Below the pieces are notes generated by a model. The model did not search any database. It saw only the letters and a list, made by a program, of their open reading frames with translations, and had not been told where the DNA came from. 5,074 nt of DNA from Proteiniphilum sp. (GTDB taxonomy: Bacteria > Bacteroidota > Bacteroidia > Bacteroidales > Dysgonomonadaceae), in assembly GCA_031284475.1 (NCBI GenBank), contig JAISZV010000022.1, forward strand, positions 1 through 5,074, given 5' to 3'. Below, one piece after another: positions 1-5,074 of the stretch. A program made the translations under genes and the position numbers. Numbering within the stretch: the first letter of the stretch is position 1; the number at the start of each line of letters is the position of its first letter.

Positions 1-6
1 GTAATA

Positions 7-118
7 ATTCAAGCATTTGGCACATAAATTCAATCATATGGGTCATATGATCAATAATTTGGCGCATAAACTCAAGTCTGCGGATCATAAATTCAAGTAT
101 TTGGCGCATAAATTCAAT
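7..118. repeat. 21-bp tandem repeat array, five units plus a partial sixth
   Basis: Five units of exactly 21 bp start at 7, 28, 49, 70 and 91, with a partial sixth at 112. The best-conserved form is ATTCAAGTATTTGGCGCATAA; units 1 and 5 are nearly identical, units 2 and 4 more diverged. Because 21 is seven codons, the array is open as a heptapeptide repeat on both strands. The minus strand reads about MRQILEF per unit (M, I, L and F spaced as in an amphipathic helix) and stays open from 187 out of the left edge. The plus strand reads about KFKYLAH and could run from ATG at 38 to the stop at 167-169. No start site or known domain favours either strand, so I call it a repeat. It could be the end of a coiled-coil protein gene continuing left of the window, or non-coding repeat DNA. 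Confidence 0.8.
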
Positions 119-127
119 CTTGAAGAT

Positions 128-188
128 TTCCTGCGCAGGAATTTTTTTTCGTTGCACAGCCGTTTGTAATTTTGCTGCGCAGCCGTTT
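128..188. repeat. TGCGCA-centred palindromes and a direct repeat
   Basis: A perfect 14-bp palindrome TTCCTGCGCAGGAA lies at 128-141 and a perfect 10-bp palindrome GCTGCGCAGC at 174-183. The nonamer CAGCCGTTT occurs at 157-165 and again at 180-188, with similar bases before each copy, giving a 23-bp spaced direct repeat. The compact set of palindromes next to a tandem array resembles REP-like or MITE-like intergenic DNA. That reading is inference; only the symmetry itself is seen. An eight-base T run (142-149) follows the first palindrome on the plus strand, but the stem is short for a terminator. Confidence 0.55.
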
Positions 189-351
189 TAAAGGCGTAAG
201 TTATACGGTAGGCTGAATAAACGAGGTTTGGCCTCTTTAAAAATCGGCTTCTTCAAAAAAAATGTATTTCATCGTGAATTGATGGAGATGAGATGTTTGA
301 ACCCAAATCTTTAAGTTTGATTTAATTTTTCATACTTACAAGTAAAATAAC
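189..351. other. Intergenic stretch, no supported feature
   Basis: This lies downstream of the transporter stop codon on the minus strand. It is AT-rich and has no open frame with a recognisable product. A weak GAGG/CCTC hairpin sits at 223-235, followed by TTTAAAAA, and a short ACTT/AAGT inverted repeat lies near 334-343. Neither is strong enough to name as the transporter's terminator. Confidence 0.5.
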
Positions 352-1251
352 TCACATTGTCCCCCGGAACAAGAAAAACATACCAATGATAATCAAAACC
401 AAATCTATGATTTTCGATTTTAAATTCTTCTCTTTTAAGAATACAACTCCTCCGGCAAATGACACTAATACGCTTCCTCTTCTAACCAACGAAATCACAG
501 ATATCATAGCGCCGGTGCAAGAAAGGGCATTTAGATATGCAAAGTCGGTGAGCATAAGAAATACGGCGATCAGTAGAATACTCCATCTGAATTTAAAATC
601 ATATTTCTTTCTATGGGTAAATGATCTGGAAACTATGATTATCAACCCGGCTATAACACATTGATAAAAACTTGTCCAAAATAAGACCGACATGAAGTTT
701 AACTGTTGCATAAGAAATTTCTCAAACAACTCGCACAACGAGCCTATCAACGCTCCGGAAAAGGCAAATGCGATCCACTTGTTTCCGGAGAATTTTACTC
801 CTTCTTTTTTACCGGACGACGATAATAGGAATAAAGAGACAACGGTAATAAAAACCCCAATCCATTGGTATATATTCAAAGCCTCATTGAATATTATGAT
901 AGCCAAAACTAAGGTCATTACAGGGCGCGTTGCATTGATAGGGCCTGTAATTGTTATCGGAAGATGCTTTAAAGCCGTATATCCGAATAACCATGCAAGC
1001 GTAATTATAAATGCTCTGATGAGAATATAGAGATGGGATTTTATACTTAAATCCGGAATGTAAAAAATAGAAGTCGAGAATTTTACAATATCCAAATGCG
1101 ATAAAACCGCAGCAGGAAACAAAAGCAGGGAAGCAGAGAGCGTACTGAAAAACAGGACAGGCAGTATTGCATTATTGTTTACCGCTATTTTCTTACTAAT
1201 GTCGTAACATCCATTAAAAAAAGCCGATACAAAAGCCAGTATTACCCACAT
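352..1251 (-). CDS. DMT superfamily (EamA-type) transporter
   Basis: A 299-residue inner-membrane protein with about ten hydrophobic helices (near residues 2-20, 31-50, 73-93, 98-118, 126-145, 158-175, 188-208, 222-242, 246-270, 279-297). This is the 5+5 inverted-duplication plan and usual length of EamA drug/metabolite transporters. Each half ends with the family pattern: residues 103-143 (GPINATRP, then FNEALNIYQWIGV) and 249-297 (SLVRRGSVL, then FLKEKN). The E in each segment (FNEAL, FLKEK) is the typical conserved acidic position. Members move amino acids, nucleosides, sugars or drugs, so the substrate cannot be named. The ATG at 1251 gives a full first helix and lies five bases after the stop of a Fic-like remnant ORF, suggesting coupled translation from its promoter. 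Base composition looks more AT-rich than dapL, compatible with acquisition. Family confident, substrate unknown. Confidence 0.85.
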   Translation of the reverse strand: MWVILAFVSAFFNGCYDISKKIAVNNNAILPVLFFSTLSASLLLFPAAVLSHLDIVKFSTSIFYIPDLSIKSHLYILIRAFIITLAWLFGYTALKHLPITITGPINATRPVMTLVLAIIIFNEALNIYQWIGVFITVVSLFLLSSSGKKEGVKFSGNKWIAFAFSGALIGSLCELFEKFLMQQLNFMSVLFWTSFYQCVIAGLIIIVSRSFTHRKKYDFKFRWSILLIAVFLMLTDFAYLNALSCTGAMISVISLVRRGSVLVSFAGGVVFLKEKNLKSKIIDLVLIIIGMFFLFRGTM

Positions 1252-1256
1252 ATTGC

Positions 1257-1373
1257 CTAATCTATAATTCTTTCTTTGTGAGGGTTATCAGTGTGCATTA
1301 GCCCCCGTAACGCAAGTAACTTGCCGTTATCCCATGTAAAACCCGGCCAATCCCTGGTCTGATATAGATACAT
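1257..1373 (-). pseudogene. Remnant of a Fic family gene, N-terminal DUF4172-type start only
   Basis: A 38-codon ORF starts at 1373 and stops (TAG) at 1257-1259. Its first 22 residues, beginning MYLYQTRDWPGFTWDNGKL, carry the tyrosine/aromatic, DWP, FTWD and following leucines typical of the very start of Fic proteins with the DUF4172 N-terminal domain. Those proteins are usually about 350-380 residues and add AMP or similar groups to target proteins. After about residue 22-25 the match is lost: the expected R-x-x-QG-x-LLG segment is replaced by unrelated residues (GLMHTDNPHKERIID), and nothing of the HPFxxGNGR catalytic region is present. It starts about 28 bases after the predicted transcription start and ends five bases before the transporter ATG. 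It is therefore best seen as a deletion scar that may now act as a leader ORF. Recognition is from memory of the family motif, not a search. Confidence 0.65.
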
Positions 1374-1407
1374 AATTTTACGGTTTTATTTTGCGCAATT
1401 CATGCGA

Positions 1408-1438
1408 CAAATATACCGTTTTTTCCCTGCACTGCAAA
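1408..1438 (-). promoter_or_regulatory. Bacteroidota-type promoter for the Fic remnant and transporter
   Basis: Read on the minus strand, TTTG (1438-1435) is followed after exactly 19 bases by TATATTTG (1415-1408). This matches the Bacteroidota primary sigma consensus TTTG-N19/20-TAnnTTTG at every defined base. Transcription would start near 1401. That leaves a leader of about 28 bases before the Fic-remnant ATG at 1373 and about 150 before the transporter ATG. A TTGCGCAA palindrome (1391-1398) lies just inside the predicted transcript. Confidence 0.7.
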
Positions 1439-1448
1439 TCTTCTGCGC

Positions 1449-1479
1449 ATTTCAGGCAGTGAATGTATTATCCTGAAAT
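1449..1479. repeat. 8-bp inverted repeat upstream of the minus-strand promoter
   Basis: ATTTCAGG (1449-1456) and CCTGAAAT (1472-1479) are perfect inverted copies separated by 15 bases. They lie about ten bases upstream of the -33 element of the promoter at 1408-1438. The position would suit an operator half-site pair, but a chance hairpin or a remnant of older sequence is equally possible. No regulator is assigned. Confidence 0.35.
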
Positions 1480-1551
1480 AGGTTGGAGCACATTCTCTGA
1501 TATGGGTTCTTACATTGTGATATTTTCTCATAATTATCCACTTAAATTTTG

Positions 1552-1559
1552 TATTTTTG
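1552..1559 (+). promoter_or_regulatory. Possible -7 element (TATTTTTG) for plus-strand transcription
   Basis: TATTTTTG followed by C fits the Bacteroidota -7 consensus TAnnTTTG. No TTTG is found 19-20 bases upstream, so only half the promoter is visible. It lies 22 bases before the ATG at 1582, a normal leader length, and could drive the decayed ORF there and the AlbA_2 gene beyond it. Confidence 0.35.
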
Positions 1560-1581
1560 CCTTTTACAATACGACCTTAGA

Positions 1582-1767
1582 ATGAATCAAATAAAAGAAA
1601 GGTTTCACGAGAAAGAGATTAATTGGAGAAGGGGGTAAGATAGATTGGTGAATGCATTAAACCTCTCGGAGTTTTTGCTCGTAATTGACAAATAAAACGC
1701 TTTACTTAACAGAGGCGATTTATTTGATGTAAATGTAAAAGGACTACTAAATGGCAACATTGCATAG
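1582..1767 (+). pseudogene. Probable decayed small gene of unknown family
   Basis: From ATG at 1582 one frame runs 61 codons to TAG at 1765-1767, interrupted by two in-frame TAA stops (1636-1638 and 1693-1695). The three segments read like one continuous soluble, charged protein: it starts MNQIKERFHEKEINWRRG, then has LVNALNLSEFLLVIDK, then ALLNRGDLFDVNVKGLLNG. The frame stays the same through all three, with a -7 promoter element just upstream. I do not recognise the family. The intact alternative is an 18-residue peptide, which seems less likely. The same stretch could also simply be the leader of the downstream gene, as it ends 45 bases before that ATG. Coding origin is inferred only from how protein-like the translation looks. 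Confidence 0.35.
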
Positions 1768-1812
1768 AGATGGATAAAACAACAGAGATAAGAAAATAGT
1801 CAATAACAATAT

Positions 1813-3300
1813 ATGAGTATCAAAGAAATCATAAAGCAGACTGAAGGCAGACGGTTAGAGTTCAAGGAAACTCTTCCTGAGAATACGGATTTGGCAAATA
1901 CCATCATTGCCTTTGCAAATGACGCCGGAGGAGAACTATATATTGGTATCAGGAATAATCCGAGGGAGATTGTCGGACTTCCGGAGGATGAGCTTGTGAA
2001 AATAGAAGAGCATATCAGCAATATTATATTTGATCGTTGCTATCCTGTAATTCTCCCGGATATTACATTTCTGACGGAGGAAGACAAGTATATTATACGG
2101 GTAACGGTGTACCGTGGTAGTGCATTGCCTTATTATCGGAAAGATAAGGGAAAACTGAAAGGGACTTATATCCGGGTTGGTTCCTCTAATCGTTTGGCGG
2201 ATGAGGAAATCATAGCAGAATTGGAGCGCAGAAAACGAAACATATCATTCGATAGTGAACTGGTAATGGATAAGCCTGCACGTGAGTTAAACATTGAAAA
2301 CTTCAAGCAGGAATATCAAGATAAAACCGGAGAGGCTCTGAATACTCAGGCTCTTCGTAAGTTGGAGCTTATTAAAGAGGTGAATGGAACGGAATACCCG
2401 ACGAATGCTTTAGTATTGTTCTCGGATGATGAACTTCGTCGTTCACTATTTCCCTTTGTCAAGGTCGAATGTGCAAGATTCAAAGGTGTTACATCGGAGG
2501 AATTTATCGACCAGAAGAGTATTTTGACAAATATCGCCACGCAGGCAGAGGAGGCTTACAATTTTGTGTTGCGTCATATAAACAAAGGCGCTGTTGTGGA
2601 GGGTGTTTATACCGTTTCCCGTTGGGAATATCCGGTAAAAGCGATAAGGGAAACCATTCGGAATGCAGTTGTCCACAGAGACCTATCCCTTTCCGGGAAA
2701 GATATTAAAGTGGCTATTTATGACGATATGGTCGAGATAACAAGTCCTGGGCTTTTACCTCCTTCGATTGATTATGCTGCCGTGGAGAGTCGACAGAGCG
2801 ATGCCCGCAACAAAGTCATAGCGCCGGTTTTCAAGCGAATGGGAATTATCGACCAATGGGGAAATGGATTGAAACTTATAGCCGATGAATTGAAAGAATA
2901 TCCTCAAATAGAATTCCGCTGGAAAGAAACGGGATTATCGTTTCAGGTGCAGTTTGTAAAGCTTGATTACGCTACACAGCAGGAGCTGCAGCAGGAGTTA
3001 GGGCAGGAGTTAGGGCAGGAGTTAGGGCAAGAGTTAGGGCAAGAGTTAGGGCAAGAGTTGCATAGTCCAACTATGTATTCTGAAATACTTCGAAAAGTAA
3101 TGGAATTACCTCTTTCACGTAAAGAAATTGCAGAAGCTTTTGGGAAGAAACAGATATCCGGTTATTTAAATAGGACATTATCAAAATTGGTTGAAGATAA
3201 GCTCATTGAACATACAATTCCAGAGAATAAAAGTCACCCAGACCAAAAGTTCAGGATAACAAAACGAGGAATTATCTTTTTAGAGTTATTAAAAAAGTAG
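1813..3300 (+). CDS. AlbA_2 (Schlafen-type) DNA-binding and ATP-binding domain protein
   Basis: A 495-residue cytoplasmic protein. Residues about 8-138 are an AlbA_2/Schlafen N-terminal domain: EGRRLEFKETL, the FANDAGGELYIGI segment, and GTYIRVGSSNRLADEEII. Residues about 270-385 form the HATPase_c_4 (GHKL-like) domain of COG2865 proteins. It shows an N-box-like AIRETIRNAVVHRDLS (E280, N284, H288), then DDMVEITSPGLLPPS, then ARNKVIAPVFKRMGIIDQWGNGL. Residues 389-416 are seven xQEL repeats, and about 420-495 look like a winged helix-turn-helix. Family members are predicted DNA-linked ATP-binding regulators, often loosely labelled RecG-like helicases although they lack helicase motifs; the true function is unknown. 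The ATG at 1813 puts the AlbA_2 domain at the usual distance from the N-terminus; no Shine-Dalgarno is visible. The gene is intact, stands alone and converges on dapL. Fold assignment is strong, role uncertain. Confidence 0.88.
   Translation: MSIKEIIKQTEGRRLEFKETLPENTDLANTIIAFANDAGGELYIGIRNNPREIVGLPEDELVKIEEHISNIIFDRCYPVILPDITFLTEEDKYIIRVTVYRGSALPYYRKDKGKLKGTYIRVGSSNRLADEEIIAELERRKRNISFDSELVMDKPARELNIENFKQEYQDKTGEALNTQALRKLELIKEVNGTEYPTNALVLFSDDELRRSLFPFVKVECARFKGVTSEEFIDQKSILTNIATQAEEAYNFVLRHINKGAVVEGVYTVSRWEYPVKAIRETIRNAVVHRDLSLSGKDIKVAIYDDMVEITSPGLLPPSIDYAAVESRQSDARNKVIAPVFKRMGIIDQWGNGLKLIADELKEYPQIEFRWKETGLSFQVQFVKLDYATQQELQQELGQELGQELGQELGQELGQELHSPTMYSEILRKVMELPLSRKEIAEAFGKKQISGYLNRTLSKLVEDKLIEHTIPENKSHPDQKFRITKRGIIFLELLKK
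2977..3060 (+). repeat. In-frame 12-bp repeat array encoding QEL tetrapeptides
   Basis: Seven tandem 12-bp units encode QQEL twice and then GQEL five times (residues 389-416 of the AlbA_2 protein). The GQEL units are nearly identical at DNA level (GGGCAGGAGTTA, with CAG in the first two and CAA in the last three), as expected from recent slippage or unequal exchange. As the unit is four codons, copy number can change without breaking the frame. The array forms a hydrophilic, probably helical linker between the ATPase and winged-helix parts. Confidence 0.9.
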
Positions 3301-3502
3301 GTTCAAAAATGCTTGTTACCTTTGCGAGGTAGTTCATTGACAAAATTGCAGAAGGTTGAAAATCATCTAAGAAATCACAGTGGCAATTTGTGAGCGTGGA
3401 TTTCCGGGCTTTACTAACATATTGGCCGGACGCTAATTGGCTTTGAGTTTCATATTCCGTCCACACCGCAAACAAGACTGATTATCAGTGAGCCGCAAAA
3501 TT
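3301..3502. other. Intergenic segment, no supported gene
   Basis: About 200 bases lie between the AlbA_2 stop and the terminator stem. Visible signals are a -7-like box at 3317-3324, a near-inverted pair CAAAATTGC (3341-3349) and GCAATTTG, and ACTGAT-T-ATCAGT (3477-3489). A 67-codon minus-strand frame (3272-3475) crosses it, but it overlaps the AlbA_2 gene end and matches nothing I know. The segment could be a small RNA locus or leftover insertion-sequence flank. Confidence 0.4.
3317..3324 (+). promoter_or_regulatory. Possible -7 promoter element (TACCTTTG)
   Basis: TACCTTTG followed by CG matches TAnnTTTG exactly, but there is no TTTG at the -33 position, which falls in the last codons of the AlbA_2 gene. 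A transcript would begin near 3331 and run about 210 bases to the stem-loop at 3503-3548 without a coding frame, so it could only make a short RNA. Confidence 0.3.
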
Positions 3503-3548
3503 AACACCCAATTTTACACTCAGAAAGGTAAAATTGGGTGTTTTGTTT
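3503..3548. terminator. Rho-independent-type, probably bidirectional terminator
   Basis: AACACCCAATTTTAC (3503-3517) pairs perfectly with GTAAAATTGGGTGTT (3528-3542), a 15-bp stem with a 10-base loop. On the plus strand it runs into TTTTGTTT (3541-3548). On the minus strand the stem is followed by AATTTTG, also T-rich. It lies 22 bases beyond the dapL stop and about 200 beyond the AlbA_2 gene stop, so it most likely ends the dap transcript and also blocks read-through from the convergent side. Confidence 0.85.
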
Positions 3549-3563
3549 GAATAGTTTGCAATC

Positions 3564-4772
3564 TTACAATTCCCATCCTTTGATTCGCTTTACCGCTTCG
3601 GCGGTCTTGTCGTGGCTGTTGAAGGCCGTCAACCGGAAATAGCCTTCGCCTTTGGAGCCGAATCCAACGCCGGGCGTGCCTACTATATGGCGCTCTTCGA
3701 GCAGGCGGTCGAAGAATGTCCAGGAATCCATGCCTCCGGGGCATTTCAGCCAGATATAAGGTGAATTTTCGCCGCCAAAGAAAGTCCATTGTTTTTGCGT
3801 CAACCCCTCCCTGATCATCTCGGCATTGCGCATATAGTAAGCGACCATTTCGCCTACCTCCTGCTGCCCTTCGGGCGAGTAAACCGCTTCGGCCGCTCTT
3901 TGTACGATGTAGGGAGCGCCATTGAATTTAGTGGATTGCCGCCTGTTCCAAAGGCTGTTCAGCAATACCTCGCCTCCTGCGGCAGTTCTTGCAGCCAATG
4001 CTTTCGGCGCCACCGTGTAACTGCATCTCACGCCGGTGAATCCGGCATTTTTGGAGAAAGAACGAAACTCAATAGCGCACTTTTTTGCGCCTTCAATTTC
4101 ATAGATACTCCGGGGTATTTCCCTGTCCCGGATAAAAGCCTCGTAAGCCGCATCGAACAGAATAAGGCTCTTGTTTTCCAGCGCATAATCCACCCATTGT
4201 TTGAGTTGCGTCCGGTTCATCACCGTTCCCGTGGGATTATTGGGATAACAGAGATAGATCACATCAGGCCGTTGCGAAGGCATTTCGGGCAAAAATCCGT
4301 TCTTTTCTCCGCAGGAAAGCAACATGATTTTTGAGGAGTTGCCTAAGCGCATGACGTTACTGTCGAGATAAACAGGATAAACAGGATCGGTGATGGCTAT
4401 GATATTATCTTCTCCCAAAATATCCGTAATATTGCCCGTATCGCTTTTAGAACCGTCCCCTACAAAAATTTCATCGGGAGAGATGTCCGTTCCTCGCTGC
4501 CTGAAATCAATCTCCGCTATCTTTTCCCGCAGGAAACCATACCCTTGGTCTGGGCCATACCCGCGAAACGTTTCTTTTTCCGCCATTTCATCCACCGCTT
4601 TGTGCATGGCTTTAATAACAGACGGAGGCAGAGGAAGCGTTACGTCGCCGATCCCCAGCCGGATAATATTGGCTTCGGGGTGTAAAGCGCTGAATTTCTC
4701 TTCTCTCCTGGCGATAGCGCTAAACAGATAACTTTCATTCAGTTGCAGATAGTTTTCGTTGATCCGGAACAT
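3564..4772 (-). CDS. dapL: LL-diaminopimelate aminotransferase
   Basis: A 402-residue PLP enzyme (EC 2.6.1.83) that makes LL-2,6-diaminopimelate from tetrahydrodipicolinate with glutamate as amino donor. This one-step variant of the lysine pathway avoids succinyl or acetyl intermediates. It is a fold-type I (class I/II) aminotransferase of typical family length. Visible landmarks are [12 protein letters not shown] (38-49), [18 protein letters not shown] (69-86), [12 protein letters not shown] (103-114), DPVYPVY (129-135), CYPNNPTG (175-182), D207 and Y210 in FDAAYEAF, the Schiff-base lysine K241 in [13 protein letters not shown], and substrate-carboxylate arginine R380 in GYFRLTAF. The [13 protein letters not shown] and [10 protein letters not shown] segments separate DapL from general aspartate aminotransferases. 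ATG at 4772 gives the expected [11 protein letters not shown] start; no Shine-Dalgarno is seen. dapF lies 84 bases upstream on the same strand, with no promoter recognised between, so they are probably cotranscribed. Confidence 0.96.
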   Translation of the reverse strand: MFRINENYLQLNESYLFSAIARREEKFSALHPEANIIRLGIGDVTLPLPPSVIKAMHKAVDEMAEKETFRGYGPDQGYGFLREKIAEIDFRQRGTDISPDEIFVGDGSKSDTGNITDILGEDNIIAITDPVYPVYLDSNVMRLGNSSKIMLLSCGEKNGFLPEMPSQRPDVIYLCYPNNPTGTVMNRTQLKQWVDYALENKSLILFDAAYEAFIRDREIPRSIYEIEGAKKCAIEFRSFSKNAGFTGVRCSYTVAPKALAARTAAGGEVLLNSLWNRRQSTKFNGAPYIVQRAAEAVYSPEGQQEVGEMVAYYMRNAEMIREGLTQKQWTFFGGENSPYIWLKCPGGMDSWTFFDRLLEERHIVGTPGVGFGSKGEGYFRLTAFNSHDKTAEAVKRIKGWEL

Positions 4773-4785
4773 AATATATTTGATT

Positions 4786-4859
4786 TAATGATGTATTGAT
4801 GTAATGATGTATTAATTTAATAATTGGCACATTATTCACATTAGCACATTAGCACATTA
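4786..4859. repeat. Short tandem repeats in the dapF-dapL gap
   Basis: Two arrays fill the 84-base gap. TAATGATGTATT occurs at 4786-4797 and 4802-4813, a 16-bp period. CACATTAG repeats at 4837-4844 and 4845-4852 and as CACATTA at 4853-4859, with a diverged copy at 4828-4836. On the minus strand this reads as AATGTGCT units. The last unit supplies the TAA stop of dapF, so the array begins at the end of that gene. No promoter or terminator is visible in it. Confidence 0.7.
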
Positions 4860-5074
4860 AAAAAACTCTCCTTTAAAAACAAACCGGGCGGCGCCGGTAA
4901 GGAATACCTGATTATTGTTTTTCTCCCACTCAACCTCAAGAATGCCTCCTTTTAACTGTACTGAGGCTTTCGGCTCACACCGGTTTGTGATTACCCCGGC
5001 AACCAGCGAAGCGCATGCGCCGCTTCCGCAGGCAAGCGTTTCTCCGCTTCCTCTCTCCCACACCCTCATCTTCA
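4857..5074 (-). CDS. dapF: Diaminopimelate epimerase, C-terminal part (gene continues past the right edge)
   Basis: The enzyme (EC 5.1.1.7) interconverts LL- and meso-diaminopimelate without a cofactor, using two cysteines. The last 72 codons are present. They contain the signature [21 protein letters not shown], in which the cysteine of ACGSG is the second catalytic acid/base (Cys217 in the Haemophilus enzyme) and the ERGSGET stretch binds substrate. They end with the usual strand [14 protein letters not shown] before TAA. The first catalytic cysteine and the N-terminal half lie outside the window. The frame remains open to the edge, and the ATG at 5069 is internal: the preceding lysine codon fits the family. 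The product of the neighbouring DapL is this enzyme's substrate, so the pair forms two consecutive steps. Confidence 0.95.
   Translation of the reverse strand, partial: KMRVWERGSGETLACGSGACASLVAGVITNRCEPKASVQLKGGILEVEWEKNNNQVFLTGAARFVFKGEFF

Noticed and set aside
7..118. CRISPR array
   Set aside because: The 21-bp units abut with no unique spacers between them, so this is a simple tandem array.
386..1030. Two plus-strand ORFs (92 and 112 codons) opposite the transporter
   Set aside because: They mirror the minus-strand transporter codons; their asparagine/threonine/isoleucine-rich translations are those expected from antisense of hydrophobic codons.
1257..1400. Riboswitch or structured leader upstream of the transporter
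   Set aside because: Most of the 150-base leader is explained by the Fic-like reading frame; no riboswitch motif was recognised.
1400..1531. A 43-codon minus-strand ORF starting MRKYHNVRTH
   Set aside because: Its last third contains the whole TTTG-N19-TATATTTG promoter, and the inverted repeat lies within it, so it is more likely chance open sequence. No family recognised.
2346..2708. Three short ORFs on both strands inside the AlbA_2 gene
   Set aside because: They overlap its conserved coding sequence in other frames and have no recognisable product.
3272..3475. A 67-codon minus-strand ORF as a real gene
   Set aside because: It overlaps the 3' end of the AlbA_2 gene by 29 bases, has no promoter or family match, and its composition is ordinary. 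Kept only as a note under the intergenic segment.
3789..4334. A 181-codon plus-strand ORF opposite dapL
   Set aside because: It lies wholly antisense within a well-conserved dapL gene, and its translation (rich in R, H, S, P and C) shows no domain. Such long antisense frames are common in moderately GC-rich coding DNA.
4390..4731. A 113-codon plus-strand ORF opposite the dapL N-terminal half
   Set aside because: Antisense shadow of dapL, with low-complexity serine/proline content and no start signal.

Overview
The window looks like a chromosomal segment of a Bacteroidota genome, probably Bacteroidales. Three things point there. Promoter-like sites follow the Bacteroidota form (TTTG, 19 bases, TAnnTTTG). 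The gene starts lack a convincing Shine-Dalgarno site. An LL-diaminopimelate aminotransferase gene lies directly after dapF. This is inference from sequence signals; no 16S or other marker gene is present.

Layout. Positions 1-351 hold no complete gene: an array of 21-bp tandem repeats (7-118), then palindromes centred on TGCGCA and a direct repeat (128-188), then a featureless stretch. On the minus strand, 352-1251 encodes a ten-helix DMT/EamA-type transporter. Directly upstream of it on the same strand is a 38-codon ORF (1257-1373) whose N-terminus matches the start of the DUF4172-type N-terminal domain of Fic proteins. It sits behind a perfect-looking Bacteroidota promoter (1408-1438). The transporter therefore appears to have been placed behind the promoter and first codons of a destroyed fic gene.

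The stretch 1440-1812 holds an inverted repeat, a plus-strand -7 element and a probable decayed gene, a single frame with two internal stops (1582-1767). Then comes a complete 495-residue plus-strand gene (1813-3300) for an AlbA_2/Schlafen-type protein with a GHKL-like ATP-binding domain. It contains an in-frame array of seven 12-bp repeats joining the ATPase part to a winged-helix tail. A non-coding segment of about 200 bp with a strong-looking -7 box follows (3301-3502), then a 15-bp perfect stem-loop that probably terminates transcription from both sides (3503-3548).

The right end is core metabolism on the minus strand: dapL (3564-4772), preceded by dapF, of which only the C-terminal part lies in the window (4857-5074). 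DapL converts tetrahydrodipicolinate to LL-diaminopimelate and DapF epimerises that to meso-diaminopimelate, so the two genes encode consecutive steps towards lysine and peptidoglycan precursors. The gap between them is made of small tandem repeats.

Overall, a conserved dap pair lies next to an accessory zone (about 1-3500) with gene remnants, repeats, a lower-GC transporter and a regulator-like AlbA_2 gene. I see no CRISPR array, tRNA, rRNA or intact transposase. I do not see a clear new multi-gene system; the most distinctive item is the Fic-remnant/transporter junction.
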